Source: Aricia agestis (lineage: Eukaryota > Arthropoda > Insecta > Lepidoptera > Lycaenidae). Taken from it: a stretch of DNA of 64,000 bases. The translations under genes were made by a program, and so were the position numbers. The DNA is taken from assembly GCF_905147365.1 (NCBI RefSeq), contig NC_056408.1, forward strand, positions 12,028,001 to 12,092,000, given 5' to 3'. This document shows positions 18,901-31,030 of this stretch, in pieces. Positions within the stretch are counted from its first letter, which is position 1. Each line of letters begins with the position of its first letter. The notes under the pieces were generated by a model. That model worked only from the letters and a program-made list of their open reading frames with translations, did no database searches and was not told the origin of the DNA.

Positions 18901-21405
18901 GGTCATATTCCTGTCACAGTGCCGCGATAGTGCAGTGTTACCTATATGTGTATGGATGACATAGCGTGTTCGAAGAGGATTCTAACGTCTGCGAGCTTTC
19001 GTTTGCTTAAACAACTTATATGAAACAATCACATTGAACTGAGTAGGGTGGTGAGTGAACTGTACACAGTGCATTTGGAATGCAGTAGGGTGTTGTCTAC
19101 TGAAGATTTTGATAAATGTGATCGTATAACATTCCATCAAGCGTTGCGAACATACGAGTTATGTAGAGTGAGCCACGACCGCAAATTTAATAATTTGTGT
19201 ACCCACCAACGTCGTGATGAGCCTCGGATGCCCACTAGTGATGGGACTCTTAACTCTGTGTCAGACATTGAACGTGTGGTGATCAATTTGTCAGATGAAG
19301 TGCTGGATGACCCTACAAAAAGTATATTGGCCAAAGGAATTAATTACGCATTAACACCTCAGCGAATTCCTTACGAGGATATAGTATGTGTGCGTGGAGC
19401 AGGCTATTTCACGTAATAAAGTTCCAACCGCGGATGCAGAAGTTATAAGGCAGGATATAGCGGTGATATTACGTAAGTCGAAGCTGCCAAAGAGTAACAT
19501 AACTACAGAAGAGCGGCTAGCACTTAAACAGTTAAGAAACAACAATGACATCTTAGTGCTAAGGGCTGATAAAGGAAACGCTACTGTAGTTATGAGTACC
19601 GAAGAATATGTGCTGAAAATAAGGAGTTTGCTGTCTGACACAAATGTATACCAGCCAGTGTCATACAATCCAACGGCCAGAGTTACTCGGCGCTTTCGAG
19701 CTTTGATCCACGAAAACAAAGATGTCTTCACGGAGGACGAGTACAATTTTCTACACAAACCCAAACCTGTGCAACCCCCTAAGCTATATGGTCTGCCTAA
19801 AATTCACAAAAGGAACATTCCTCTGAGGCCCATTGTGAGTCAAATTGACTCTCCGACATACAACTTGGCTAAACATGTTGCTGGAGTGCTGCGACCATTA
19901 GTTGGGAAAACACCGTCTTTCGTGAAGGATTCGGTCCATTTCAGGGACATAGTGAAGAGTATGAGGTTGGAACCCGGAGATACCATGGTGAGTTTCGACG
20001 TTGAGTCACTTTTTACTAACGTTCCACTCAAGGATTGCATCGAGGTGATTAAAAACAAGCTGTGTGACCATGAGTTGCCTAAGGAATATATTGTTCTCAT
20101 TGAACACTGTTTGGACGGTAATTACCTTCTCTTCAGAGATCAGTACTACCTCCAGATCGATGGCGTTGCAATGGGTAGCCCTCTGGCACCGATAATTGCA
20201 AATATTTGGATGGAGCACTTTGAAGACCTAGCTTTAGCTACTGGACCATGTACTGTGAAGCTTTGGAAAAGGTACGTTGATGATGTTTTTTGCATTATTG
20301 TAAGTATGTTAATTACCTTAACTCACTCCATCCAAAAATAAAGTTCACCTACGAGATGGAGAAAAACAGATGCCTCGCATTTTTGGATGTGGAGATCAAA
20401 GTGAAGGAGGGTGGTACATTATCCCACACTGTGTACAGAAAACCTACACACACTGACAGATCTACACGCATGTTCTCACCATCATCATCGGCATCTTCAA
20501 TCTGTTATATCATCATTAACAAACAGAGCTCATAACCTTTGTGACCCTGAACATTTGCCCAAGGAGCTAACACATGTTCAGGAGGTACTTAGACGTAACG
20601 GGTATAAGGTGTCGAGGGGATTGAGAAGACAGAAGGAGAAAACGAGGTATCCAGAGGTGAACCGTCAAGCAGCATTTTTACCATACGTCAAAGGCGTAAC
20701 GGACAAAATTGGAACAGAGCTAAGGAAATACTCCATTAAGACTGTGTATACTCCGTTACGTAAAATATCACAAGCACTTCGGTCACCAAAGGATTCCTTA
20801 CCTTTCCAAACTCCTGGGGTTTATAAAATAGATTGTAGCTGTGGTAGTTCGTACATTGGCCAAACGAATCGGACTATTGGCGAAAGAGTGAAAGAGCACA
20901 TAGCCGCAGTGAAAAATCGCCAGACAACTAAATCCGCGGTAGCAGAACACCTGCTTGATATAGGGACTAATCACTGGATGGAGCTACACGACCCTAAAAT
21001 CCTCTCTACGGATCGTAATTACCACACGAGAGTAATACGTGAAGCCATTGAAATTAAAAAGTACAAAAATTTCAATCGTGAGGACGGATTTAAATTGTCG
21101 CCCGCCTGGAATCCAGTGATTAATAAGTGCAAACCGCGTGTGTAACCCGTGTCTATAAGTGTAAACCCGGATACAGTTAGTGTTGTGTGTCGCAGTGAAC
21201 CTACTGACTTTCAGTGTATTGGAACACAAATATTGGACAACTCGAGGGTAGTCGTAGAACCGACCGCCCGGTGCAAACGAAGACGTCGCGCTCCTGCAGT
21301 CCCCTCGTGACCACGGCCGTTGCAACACGGCCGAAACGTCGAGAAAAAGTATGTACTCGTCGTAGCATTACTACTTAAATAAGTCGCGTTAAGTCCCGAT
21401 TAAAA
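18900..21405 (+). mobile_element. Penelope-like retroelement (PLE), nearly full length but decayed
   Basis: It encodes, in order, a PLE N-terminal region, a reverse transcriptase and a GIY-YIG endonuclease, the diagnostic Penelope architecture. The 3' region ends in GGCCGAAACGTCGAG, then an A-rich tail near 21400. That phrase is typical of hammerhead-ribozyme-bearing PLE long terminal repeats. The 5' boundary is uncertain. At least three frame changes make it non-functional as it stands. Confidence 0.85.
19048..21145 (+). pseudogene. Penelope-type RT / GIY-YIG polyprotein, frame-broken
   Basis: Piece 1 (19048-19416) is the N-terminal region. A shift near 19390 leads to piece 2 (to about 20300), which holds the RT. 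It has LRADKGNATVV, KLYGLPKIHK, motif A VSFDVESLFTNVPL, motif B GVAMGSPLAPIIAN and motif C YVDD at about 20275. Pieces 3 and 4 (20290-20535 and 20411-21145) follow two more shifts. The last contains the GIY-YIG nuclease GVYKIDCSCGSSYIGQ with the catalytic R/H/E region following (GERVKEH). It ends at a TAA at 21143-21145. In intact PLEs this single protein nicks DNA and reverse-transcribes the element RNA. No telomerase-like host function is implied here. Confidence 0.85.
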
Positions 21406-21409
21406 AAAA

Positions 21410-21920
21410 ATAGTTATAGGCACTGATTGATTAAAAATATCTTACTTCCAATTTCACAAAAATCCAAACATCAGTAAATAGAAACAGTTTTAACACCATA
21501 CTTAATATTATGTGGGTCTTTAAACGTAATATAATGTATCGCCCTCTTGTTACTTCAAGACGTTTCTTCTCTATTTTTACCCTCGTGAATCGAGATCCAT
21601 GCCCTTGGCATTGCCATTGCCCTTGCCATTTTTTATTTCAATCTATCGAGACGCAAGTTAACAATCTACCTATATCTTACTGCTCTCTTTTTCCACCGAA
21701 ACGCTAATTATGCCATGTTACTGTAACGTTTTTATAATGTTCGGTAACGGTGCTGTCCAGTTTCTCGCCTAACCTGTTTAGTTCGCCTACCGACCTACTT
21801 GATGAGCTTAATGTGTATAGTTAATTATACTCATTTCGCTTTTTGGACGATATTTTAAGTGTCAAATCAGGCTAAAAATTAGCATAATTAGCAGATTTAT
21901 TATATAAATATAATATACAT
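21410..21920. other. Intergenic, no gene recognised
   Basis: AT-rich with a CCATTGCCCTTGCCATT low-complexity word at 21610. No supported gene. Confidence 0.5.
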
Positions 21921-21925
21921 AGCTA

Positions 21926-22310
21926 AGGTTGGGTTGCACCCATGTTGCACTAACTAACTATAACTGTAACTTTAACTATAACTACAGTCCAAAATGTCAA
22001 ATCTTTAGTTAAAGTTAAAATATATGGCGTCCTTGGACGCCATATATTTAACTTCCGCTTATACGTATAAGTATCTGAAAATTTACTAAGTTTCACAGTG
22101 TTATATTTTTCCTGTCGATTTTTACGGATAATTCATTTTTTTATACTCAATCCCGTTACCTGTAGCTTCAATAAAAAAATAAACGCAACAGACATCTGTG
22201 AATTTCTCCGGTTAAAGTTAAGGTTAAAGTTAAAGCTATATGTCGCCATATTTAACTATAACCATAACTTTAACTTTAACCACGCCTCTGGTGCAACCCA
22301 CCCTAATTGT
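21926..22310. mobile_element. MITE with GGGTTGCACC ends and GTTAAA-rich inside
   Basis: The ends GGTTGGGTTGCACC and, inverted, GGGTGGGTTGCACC enclose inverted arrays of GTTAAAGTTAAAG / CTTTAACTTTAAC. A 15-bp-arm hairpin (ATATATGGCGTCC) is centred near 22033. It is non-coding. The short ORFs inside are by-products. Confidence 0.7.
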
Positions 22311-22319
22311 CTTTAAGCT

Positions 22320-23225
22320 AACCTTAAAGCATACTGACACAGTACATACTTCCCTAGATATAACAACTTTCAAGACAGATTAGGATAATAAAATTGTCTT
22401 GTATAATATCTTCTCTTGATATCGATTACTTAGCTTAGAGCCTTTGAGTATTGTTAGGTATATCCCAACTTATAGTATAATTGTGGGGGACAGCTTGCGC
22501 TAATTCCCCCTAGATCGCCTAGGTCAGCGTTTCTTGAAGAGATGAGGGTGATAATGATGATGATTATTCGATGAGAAGATGAATTTAAACACTTTTTCAG
22601 TCTTGTTCCAGGTAGCAAGTACACAGTGGTTCCGAAGCTGAGCAACGTTGGAGAGCGAGTGTCGTACTATGGCGGCCGACCCATATTTATATCGGCCCCG
22701 GTACCCAGCTTCTAGAACATTCCATGCCTCACCCCCTTGGAAGGAAAATTTATTAAATTTCCACGAAAATTACATTATTTTATAAAATATACATTGGTTT
22801 TATTTGTACAATTCTCTTAGCTATAATTTTACATACTAAACGTGTTCGTGCCGACCTCCGTAACCGAAATAATTGCAAAAATCTATTTTCCCTTTATATA
22901 AACTACCTCGCCGCCCCCCGACATAACGGTCGTCTCTGGCTGTCCCTCTCGCACGGGACTTCATTGTCTGGGACAAGGATAAACCGCTCGAGATGTATAC
23001 TATCTCCCTCACTTTTCGGTTACAGAAATCGGCACTACCACACTGGCTCTAAACCCATCCCATTGAATGGCACTATTTTTCACTGTACACTAATTTCTCA
23101 CTAAAATGTCAATAGTCCATACACTATTTACTGTCTGTCGTGCACAATAATATTAAAATTGTTATGATAAGAATACCCAATGCGTACTTGCTAGGTTATA
23201 TATTTAATCCGCCATCGACATAATA
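22320..23225. other. Intergenic, GC-richer patches, no gene recognised
   Basis: The segment at 22640-23060 has higher GC than usual (CCGCCCCCCGAC at 22910; TCGGCCCCGGTACC at 22693) but no recognisable exon. A heat-shock-element-like TTCTAGAACATTC lies at 22710-22722, close to chance expectation. Confidence 0.45.
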
Positions 23226-23233
23226 CTCGTATA

Positions 23234-23645
23234 AGTGGTGTAACAAAACAAAGTGATCATACTTTAGGGCAGTTTAGGGTATGTGTGTCCCTTGTATAGA
23301 GTTCACTGTGAAAGTAGCAGCGCTGAGAGACCAAATTTTTTTGTGATTTGTATGGGCAAGTGCCCCAGCGCCATGAATTTTCCCATACAAAAGTTAAAAA
23401 AAAAAGTTGCACTTTAACATTCAACTTTACGCAAGGGACACATACATATACATAAAAATTGTATGTTCTGTATTTAGGGGAAAAGAGACTGCTAGCCCTT
23501 ACTACAGGTTTCCTAACCTATATAGGGTAGCAGGCGCTTCACTTCAAATTTTATTTTATTATTTATATTTATTATACATAGTACACACTACACTCCCAAA
23601 AGTATTATCACATTATTATTTGTAAATTTTGTTACACCCTGTATA
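23234..23645. mobile_element. MITE family F, copy with internal insertion
   Basis: The left end GTGTAACAAAACAAAGTGAT and right end AATTTTGTTACAC are inverted. Next to them come GAGTTCACTGTGAAAGTAGC on the left and ACTCCCAAAAGTATTATCAC on the right. Compared with the clean 265-bp copy at 49339-49603, about 140 bp (23445-23590) is extra here, suggesting a nested insertion. Other copies are at 40683-40930 and 41700-41830. Confidence 0.7.
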
Positions 23646-23649
23646 AAGC

Positions 23650-24500
23650 GGAAATATTGTGGATGTAGTTTTATAATATTATGCTACTTTAGTGCTAACA
23701 CACGTAATTATTGTTTGTCACATAACGAAGAATTACACAACGAAGTCAGTTTTTCTTCTTTTAGAAAGTGAAAATCTTTAATAATACGTAACAGCCAGAC
23801 ACTAGTAAAATGAGACTCGTGCATGAAATACCATGTTTTAATGTCATGATCTAATTTTACTCAGATAAAATAGACTCTTTGGAGACCCGAAATTTAATCT
23901 TGAAAAGTACTAGTAATAGGGTCATAATAGGCTCATAATCATGAGATGCATATTATAAGGTATAATGTGGTAACGATGATGAATGTAATTTGCATAGTAG
24001 CATAATATATGCTTTCCGTTCTTAAAACAATGCCAAACCTCCCAAACTCGTAAACGTATAAGGAATCTGGAGTTCTCTCAGCACCTTCCCAACCCAATGT
24101 TATAAATTATAACTTCAAAGAATAAAAAAATGTTTGAAGTCAGAAGTAAAAGCCATATTTGTTGGTGACGTGTCTTTTACTACAAAATGTTTGATAGTAT
24201 TATCTTCAATATAGTATATATTATGTAGTATTAATCACGAAATTAAAAATATGTCGCTTACTACATAAATTTCAAAAATTAATAAAAAAAAATGCGCATT
24301 ACAACATTTTCAAAGAAGAAAACTGGGTTTATAATGAGTTAAAAAATGTTATAAAAGCCATTTTTTTTGCGAATTTGAACATTTCGAATATACAGATCGA
24401 TAGAGCTCGCGATTCTGAGTAAGAAACCGTTAAAAACTCATTTTGGCCAAAATGGCTCTTACGACGTTTCTACCCAGGGGGGTCGATATTTTAAGCTTAG
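23650..24500. other. Intergenic upstream of Vps16, no feature recognised
   Basis: AT-rich sequence without recognised gene or strong repeat. Confidence 0.5.
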
Positions 24501-24503
24501 CTG

Positions 24504-24570
24504 TTTTGAGTGTAAAAAAGTAAATGTGCCACATGGCTGAAGTGTTGAGTGTAAAAAAGTAAATGTGCCA
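24504..24570 (+). repeat. Short tandem duplication upstream of Vps16
   Basis: GAGTGTAAAAAAGTAAATGT plus GCCAC occurs twice, about 39 bp apart. It lies about 300 bp before the Vps16 start codon, so it is in or near the promoter. Function unknown. Confidence 0.7.
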
Positions 24571-24870
24571 CTGTCAGGTGTCAACCGTCAATGTCAAATT
24601 GTGTCAAATCTTCGAATGTCAAATGCTTACCAAATAATTTTGTTCAATTTCACTGTTTACAAATTAAAAAGATGTATTTATATATAAAATATATATAAAA
24701 TAATACCTATTGGGGCGTATCATCTTTATTTCTGGAATTGTAATGCTCTTCTTATAATATATCTCGTCTTAGGTACCATCTAGTTTATTATTCAAGGAAT
24801 ATTATTAACTACTTTCAGTATATTTTTGCTATCAGCAGTAATCAGGGAAAAAATATAAGTAAACTGCAAC

Positions 24871-27800
24871 ATGTCGGCACTACTAACAGCAGATTGGTTT
24901 CAACTGGAATCCTTTTATAGGTAAGTAAATGTTACAGTCTAAACAGAACAAAACATATAAAAATTCGCTGACCAAAGTTGATTTTATTCTAATGCCCTTT
25001 GGTAAGCTACTTTGTAATTTAAACCAAATTTTATGTTTGTGATTTTTCATAAGATCTTTATAATAACTTTTTAGGAAGTTTGACCTGTACAATATGACAT
25101 GGACGATGACAGAAGGACTTGGCAGCATGGTAGTGAGTGGAGCGCCCTACGGAGGCCCCATAGCTACCATCCGAGACAGAAAACAAATGGTCCGAGTAAT
25201 GACAACATCTAAACCACTCATAACTATATACAATTGTGCTGGGGATGTTATTTCAAAGTTTCCGGTAAGCAACAAAACATATTATTATATATTGAACTTA
25301 TTAAATAGTGTGTGAATGGTAGGCACTGCAAGTAGCTGAAATTTGATTAGGTAATTACTATATTTTATATCATGTTAAATATATGTATAGTAATCAATAA
25401 GTAAAAGTGAAGCTGGTCTTTCTGTCTGCTTGTAATTTCTACACTGTATGCACCTCTGTTTATTAGGGCTAAATAATGAATTTCACATTAATATTATTCA
25501 TTGAATAGTTCAAGATAAAAATATTTTGTGTATTTACACTTCAGTGGAACAGTGGTGTCTTAATCCACATGGGTTGGTCTGATGCAGAGCAGCTTTTATG
25601 TGTGCAAGAGAGTGGAGATGTGCTCATATATGACATGTTTGGGGCATATCAAAAGACTTTCAGTATGGGACAAGAAGTCAGAGATACAAAGGTGAGAATA
25701 TTTTTTACTAAGAGGTTGGCAAATGGCCATACATGTTGTGTTTTTTGCTTTGCCAATCCATAATGCTTTGCCAAACATGCTGAAAATTAAATTATCTCTG
25801 ATTACAAAAACCAAAAACCATTGACAAGTGACTATTTTTCTTTAAACATATTATAATACATAATACAAAGACAATACAGTTTAATGACTACTATTAATTT
25901 TATATTTGTAGCTTCAACTTCTGAAATAAAGTTTATTTCAAAGGCTATCTTATTGTAAACTATGAAACACTCTTTATGGCTTATTTCAGGTCTGCAAGGC
26001 CCAACTGTTTTCCAACCCCAATGGAATTGGACTGGCTGTTATGACCACAACCAACAGAATGTTTTTAGTGAACAATGTACTGGAACCAAAAGTAAGAGGT
26101 GCTCCAGACATACCTAGTAAGTAGATAAAATATCACCCTATACTTTGAACATAATATGTATATCATTCTTGGTTATTTATACATATATACAACTTTATTT
26201 CTTGGCAACAGTTGTATTTAAATTAAATTTTATAGAGGGTTTTGAGAGACAACAAAAGATAAAACTACATCTTTTGCCTATTTTTCGTTATTTATTTTTA
26301 TTTATAATTTTTCAAATCCAACCAAAGCTCTTACTGTTACTAACTATAAAACAAAATAAATGCTTAAGTAAACCATTGCACCCATAGTAAATAAGCTGAG
26401 TATGGCTAAAAAGCCTTTAAAAATATTTTTGAGATATAAACTTTTTTGTTTTCCTTTTCGGCACTTTTTCAATTTCGAGTCTTAACAAATGCTTATATTA
26501 ATTTTTCAGGAGCAAATGAACCAATAAGCTGTTGGTGTGTCATCAGTTCTGGTGCTCGTTCTGCCGGCATCATCGGCTTCCTTGTCTGCAGAGACAAAGA
26601 AGTGTATAGGTGTCAACTTGGTGAATCAAGAGCTGTTATGATGGTAAAAACTTTAGTTCCTTATGTTACCTGCTACCAATCAAAAGATAAACCCTGTACC
26701 ATACATTATAATATATTAAAGTTATAATATAATGTTTTGTCCTTAGATTATGTCAGGTTATCTAATTTATCAGACAATGATAAATATGTATATATAACAA
26801 GACAATATACATGAAAACATTTCGACCAAGTGCCATAACAGTTTTGTTGGGCAGCTACTAGAAAATATTACTGTCTTTGCCTAATTATACTTGATAATTT
26901 TATTTTCAGCGTCCAGAAATGACTAATGCATACACTCAAGTATTAACCATAGTGCCATCACAGAATGGAAGGCATGTGGCTTTATTCACTGATTCTGGGT
27001 TCCTTTGGATTGGCTCCTCAGATTTCAAAAACAAATATTGTGAGATTGATACAAGCTATATAAAACAACCCAAGGAATTAGTATGGTAAGATATTCTTTT
27101 AACGACAAGATTTTTTGCAAATGTTGCACCGAATATCGTAATCCTGCGATTGCCATATTTTTTTAAATAAAAACTTCCATATTTTTTTCTACCTCTGGAC
27201 CCAAAGATTTTATATGAACTTTCATTTAAAACGATTGAGCAATTTAAACTTAGGAGCTAACAGACATACACTTATTTATTTTCAAAATTGTATTTGATTT
27301 TAGTGTCATAATAATTTTATTATATTATCTGATTTTTATTAAAGGTGTGGATCACAAGCCGTCATTGGTCACTGGGATGACACGATGCGCATTTACGGTT
27401 TCAACGGTTCGTACGAAACCTATGTATACGATGGACCATTCCATATCATCTCTGAGATGGACTGTGTCAGGGTAATATCGGAGCAGAGTCACGAACTCAT
27501 CCAGAAGGTTCCAGTAGTCGTAGAGAAGATATTCAGAATCAACAGTACAGCGCCTGGGTCATACCTTGTGGAGGCTTCCAAACAGTTTCAGGTAATTAGA
27601 CACAGTCAAATTAACTAGACGCATGGTGATGACGTCATTACGAAGCTTGCATGTACATTCCAGTGGTGCGTCAGGTTAATGTGACCGTGTTGTACTGTAT
27701 ATGTTTTAAATTGTAATTTTCCATCTTTTTAGTAAAAGATGGCCCCGTGCGAGTTTCTTACGCCGGTTCTTCTCGCTGGGTTAGTTCCCGAACCGGTGGT

Positions 27801-30800
27801 AGGCACCGTAGTATCGACGTTCGGTATAGTTATTGTAAAAAAATTACTCCGAATAAAAATATTATTGATTTGATTAGACTTTAATCGATGCTGATATCCA
27901 TCGCATTTAAGTAAAAACTCTTGTGTGTAATCCTTTGCCTGGGCGCCGAAAGGTCACGGCTACTCCAGAATGGACATTGCTCAACCCAAACCTTCAGAGA
28001 CTACTTAACTGACACCGCCACTCTATGCCAAATTTCAGCAAAATGGGTCTAGCCGTTTACGCGTGATGTCGTGACCACGCGAAAATGGATTCATTTTTAA
28101 CCGACTTCCAAAAAACGAGGAGGTTATATATTCGGTTGTGGAGATATATATATTTTTTTTGTATGTTCAACGATTGCTCCGCCGTTTGTGAACCGATTTT
28201 CGAAATGTTTTGTTTTGTTGTATTAAGTTTCACTGCAATTTGGTCCCATTTTCATAAAAGTGGTGACCTGATGATGGGAACCATGAGTAATCGAAGGAAC
28301 TCTTCGAAATTTATATGGAAACATATGGTGATTTTGGTTTTATGAGAAGCATCCTAAGCATATGCTACCAAAACGCAAGATTTCGCAACGAGGTATACTA
28401 TGGTTCCGAAGATACTAAGAGAACTCCGGATTCCTTATAGATACAAGTTTGGGGGTTTCGGCGCTGTTTTAAGAACTGAAAGCATATGCTACTATGCAAA
28501 TTACATTCATCATCATCATTACCACGACAGGGTCACCAATGTCACCAAAATTGAACATAACAAATTCAACCTTAACTCCAGAGCGTAAGGCACACATTTG
28601 ACATTACTTCTGAGAAGTAAGCTGCTTCGATAATACAAGTAACATTAATTAAATAATTGATGTTATTTGTATCTCTCAATTAAATAATTATACACTTTCC
28701 TTGCACTTATTCCACTTTATTATTTTGGGGTCACCAATGTCAACAAAATTGAACATAACAAATTCAACCTTAACTCCAGAGTGTAAGGCACACATTTGAC
28801 ATTACTTCTGAGAAGTAAGCTGCTTCGATAATACAAGTAACATTAATTAAATAATTAATGTTAGTTGTATCTCTCAATTAAATAATTATACACTTTACTT
28901 GCACTTATTCCACTTTATTTAAAAAAATACACACCTGATGATGATTTTTTCGAAACCGGTCGTGTATTTAACAATTTTGTAATAAATATCTTAAAAATTA
29001 AAATTTTTACTTAACTTTGGGTACGTAAGTACGTAAGTTCAAAGAATAGTCGTAGTCTTAGCATTTCTTTGCAAATATTTCATTAATAAGAGTATTTCAT
29101 CAATTATAATAATAATAATTTGTTACTTAACTATCAATCTATTTCAAGTTTACAAACTTGAAACAGATTGATTAGGAATTTCAGGATAATTAGTATCATA
29201 ATAGGTCTTAAAATATATTTTTTATGCAAACAACTTCAGTTTAAGATTACGATTAGTTAAAGACAAAAAAAAACGTGTCTGTGAAAGTTAAACGGCTATA
29301 CCAAACATCTTCGCGTCATTGATAGTGCGATGCAGGTGCCCAACAGTGACATCTCTTGTCGATTAGAGTGCATTAACAAGTATATAAAACTGATCGTGCT
29401 AGCTATACCGCGATGTAGACGACCAGCAGCGACATCTATTATTATCAAAAGGAAAAAACAGCAAAAAAAATCACGTTTGTTGTATGAGAGCCCCCCCGAA
29501 ATATCAATTTTATTTTGTTTTTAGTATTTATTGCTATAGCGACAACAGAAATACATAATCGATGAAAATTTCAACTCTTTAGCTTCTACTGTTCTTGAGA
29601 CACATCCTAGAGACAGATAGACAGATAGACAGACGGATAGACGGACAGCGGACACACATCGAAGTCTCAGTAATAGGGTCCCGTTTTTACCCCTTGGGTA
29701 CGGAAACTTAAAAATAAGGTGAAAGTTTATAATTTATATTATGATAGTCGGAGTCACGACGGCCGTCGCTAGATGAATGAGTTGGTACGACTAATATTAT
29801 ATATTCTGCGGCATGAGATACATCCAAGATAGACAGACAGACAGACGGATAGCGGACAGACAATGAAGTCGTGTAATAGGGTTCCGTTTTCACCCTCTGG
29901 GTACGGAAACCTAAACGAAAAACACCCAAAAAAAATGGCCAAGTGCGAGTCGGACTCGCGCACGAAGAGTTCCGTACTGTTATAGAGCGAAAGTAGGTAA
30001 ATGTTCGATTCTTTTAATTGTTATACACCTTATTAAATAACTCACCTACCAACATAGACATCAGAAACAACAGCCTACCAATAATAAATCATAAAGTTAA
30101 TACCTACAGGTATATTAACTTTATGTAATAAATACTAAAAAGTTTATGGGTAAAGCTAAAGTTGTGTAATGCAGCTAAGTTGTGTAAAGATAAATAAGCT
30201 TTAAAATTTGGTACTTACATATAAAAAAGTTTAATTAAAAAATATATATATTATGTGCACACTGCACGGCCGTTTTGGGTATTTTGATTTAAGGGGTAAC
30301 AGGGTTTTAAAAAGCTTTTGACACCAATTTTGTTGACACCGCGCGCTATAAACTGAAGTCCACGCGGACGAAGTCACGGGCAAGAGCTAGTGTAGTTTAT
30401 ATACGTTTTAGGATAAGTACGTTTATTTTAATACGGGAACTAATTTTTTGAGTAGTTTTTTTAAATATTTGAGATGTTATTATTTAAATCAGTTAAAAAA
30501 AATATTGAGCAGTTATTTAATTTTATGGCGGTTGATTAATTATTGCGACTGTAAAACATGGACAGTAATAAAAAAATAATTGAGCAGTCCAATAACTGAA
30601 TGAGAGATAAAAATGATGGAATGAGCGGTTCGATAACGACTTAACAGAAGGCCTACTTAACCACGGATACCGTAGCGGGGGGACGGGGCGGCGCAGCCCC
30701 CCGCCAAAACAAAAACAAACACAATCCAGAAAGTCCAAGAGTAGGTTAGGTTAGAACTTAGACCACAACACAGTGGAAGCCGAGCGAGCGGAACGAGCGT

Positions 30801-30986
30801 GCTGCGGCAGCAGCCGGCGACCGTCTTACTTTCGCTTTATAACGGTACGGAACCCTCCATGGGCGAGTTTGACTCGCACTTGGCCAATTTTATTATAATA
30901 CGAGCTTTTGCACGCGGCTTCGCTCGCGTTAAGAAGTATTATTATATACAAACTTTCATCCCCTATTTGAACCCCTTGGAGTTGGA

Positions 30987-31030
<44 letters not shown>

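Noticed and set aside
22710..22722. Perfect heat-shock element TTCTAGAACATTC as a promoter site
   Set aside because: A nine-base match is close to chance expectation in 64 kb and no gene start is nearby.
25569..25763. Stand-alone small genes from single-exon ORFs in 25-27.6 kb
   Set aside because: They are Vps16 exons read through into introns; the exon borders and phases explain them.
28535..28925. CRISPR-like array
   Set aside because: Two long direct repeats of about 195 bp in a eukaryotic intron have no spacer structure.
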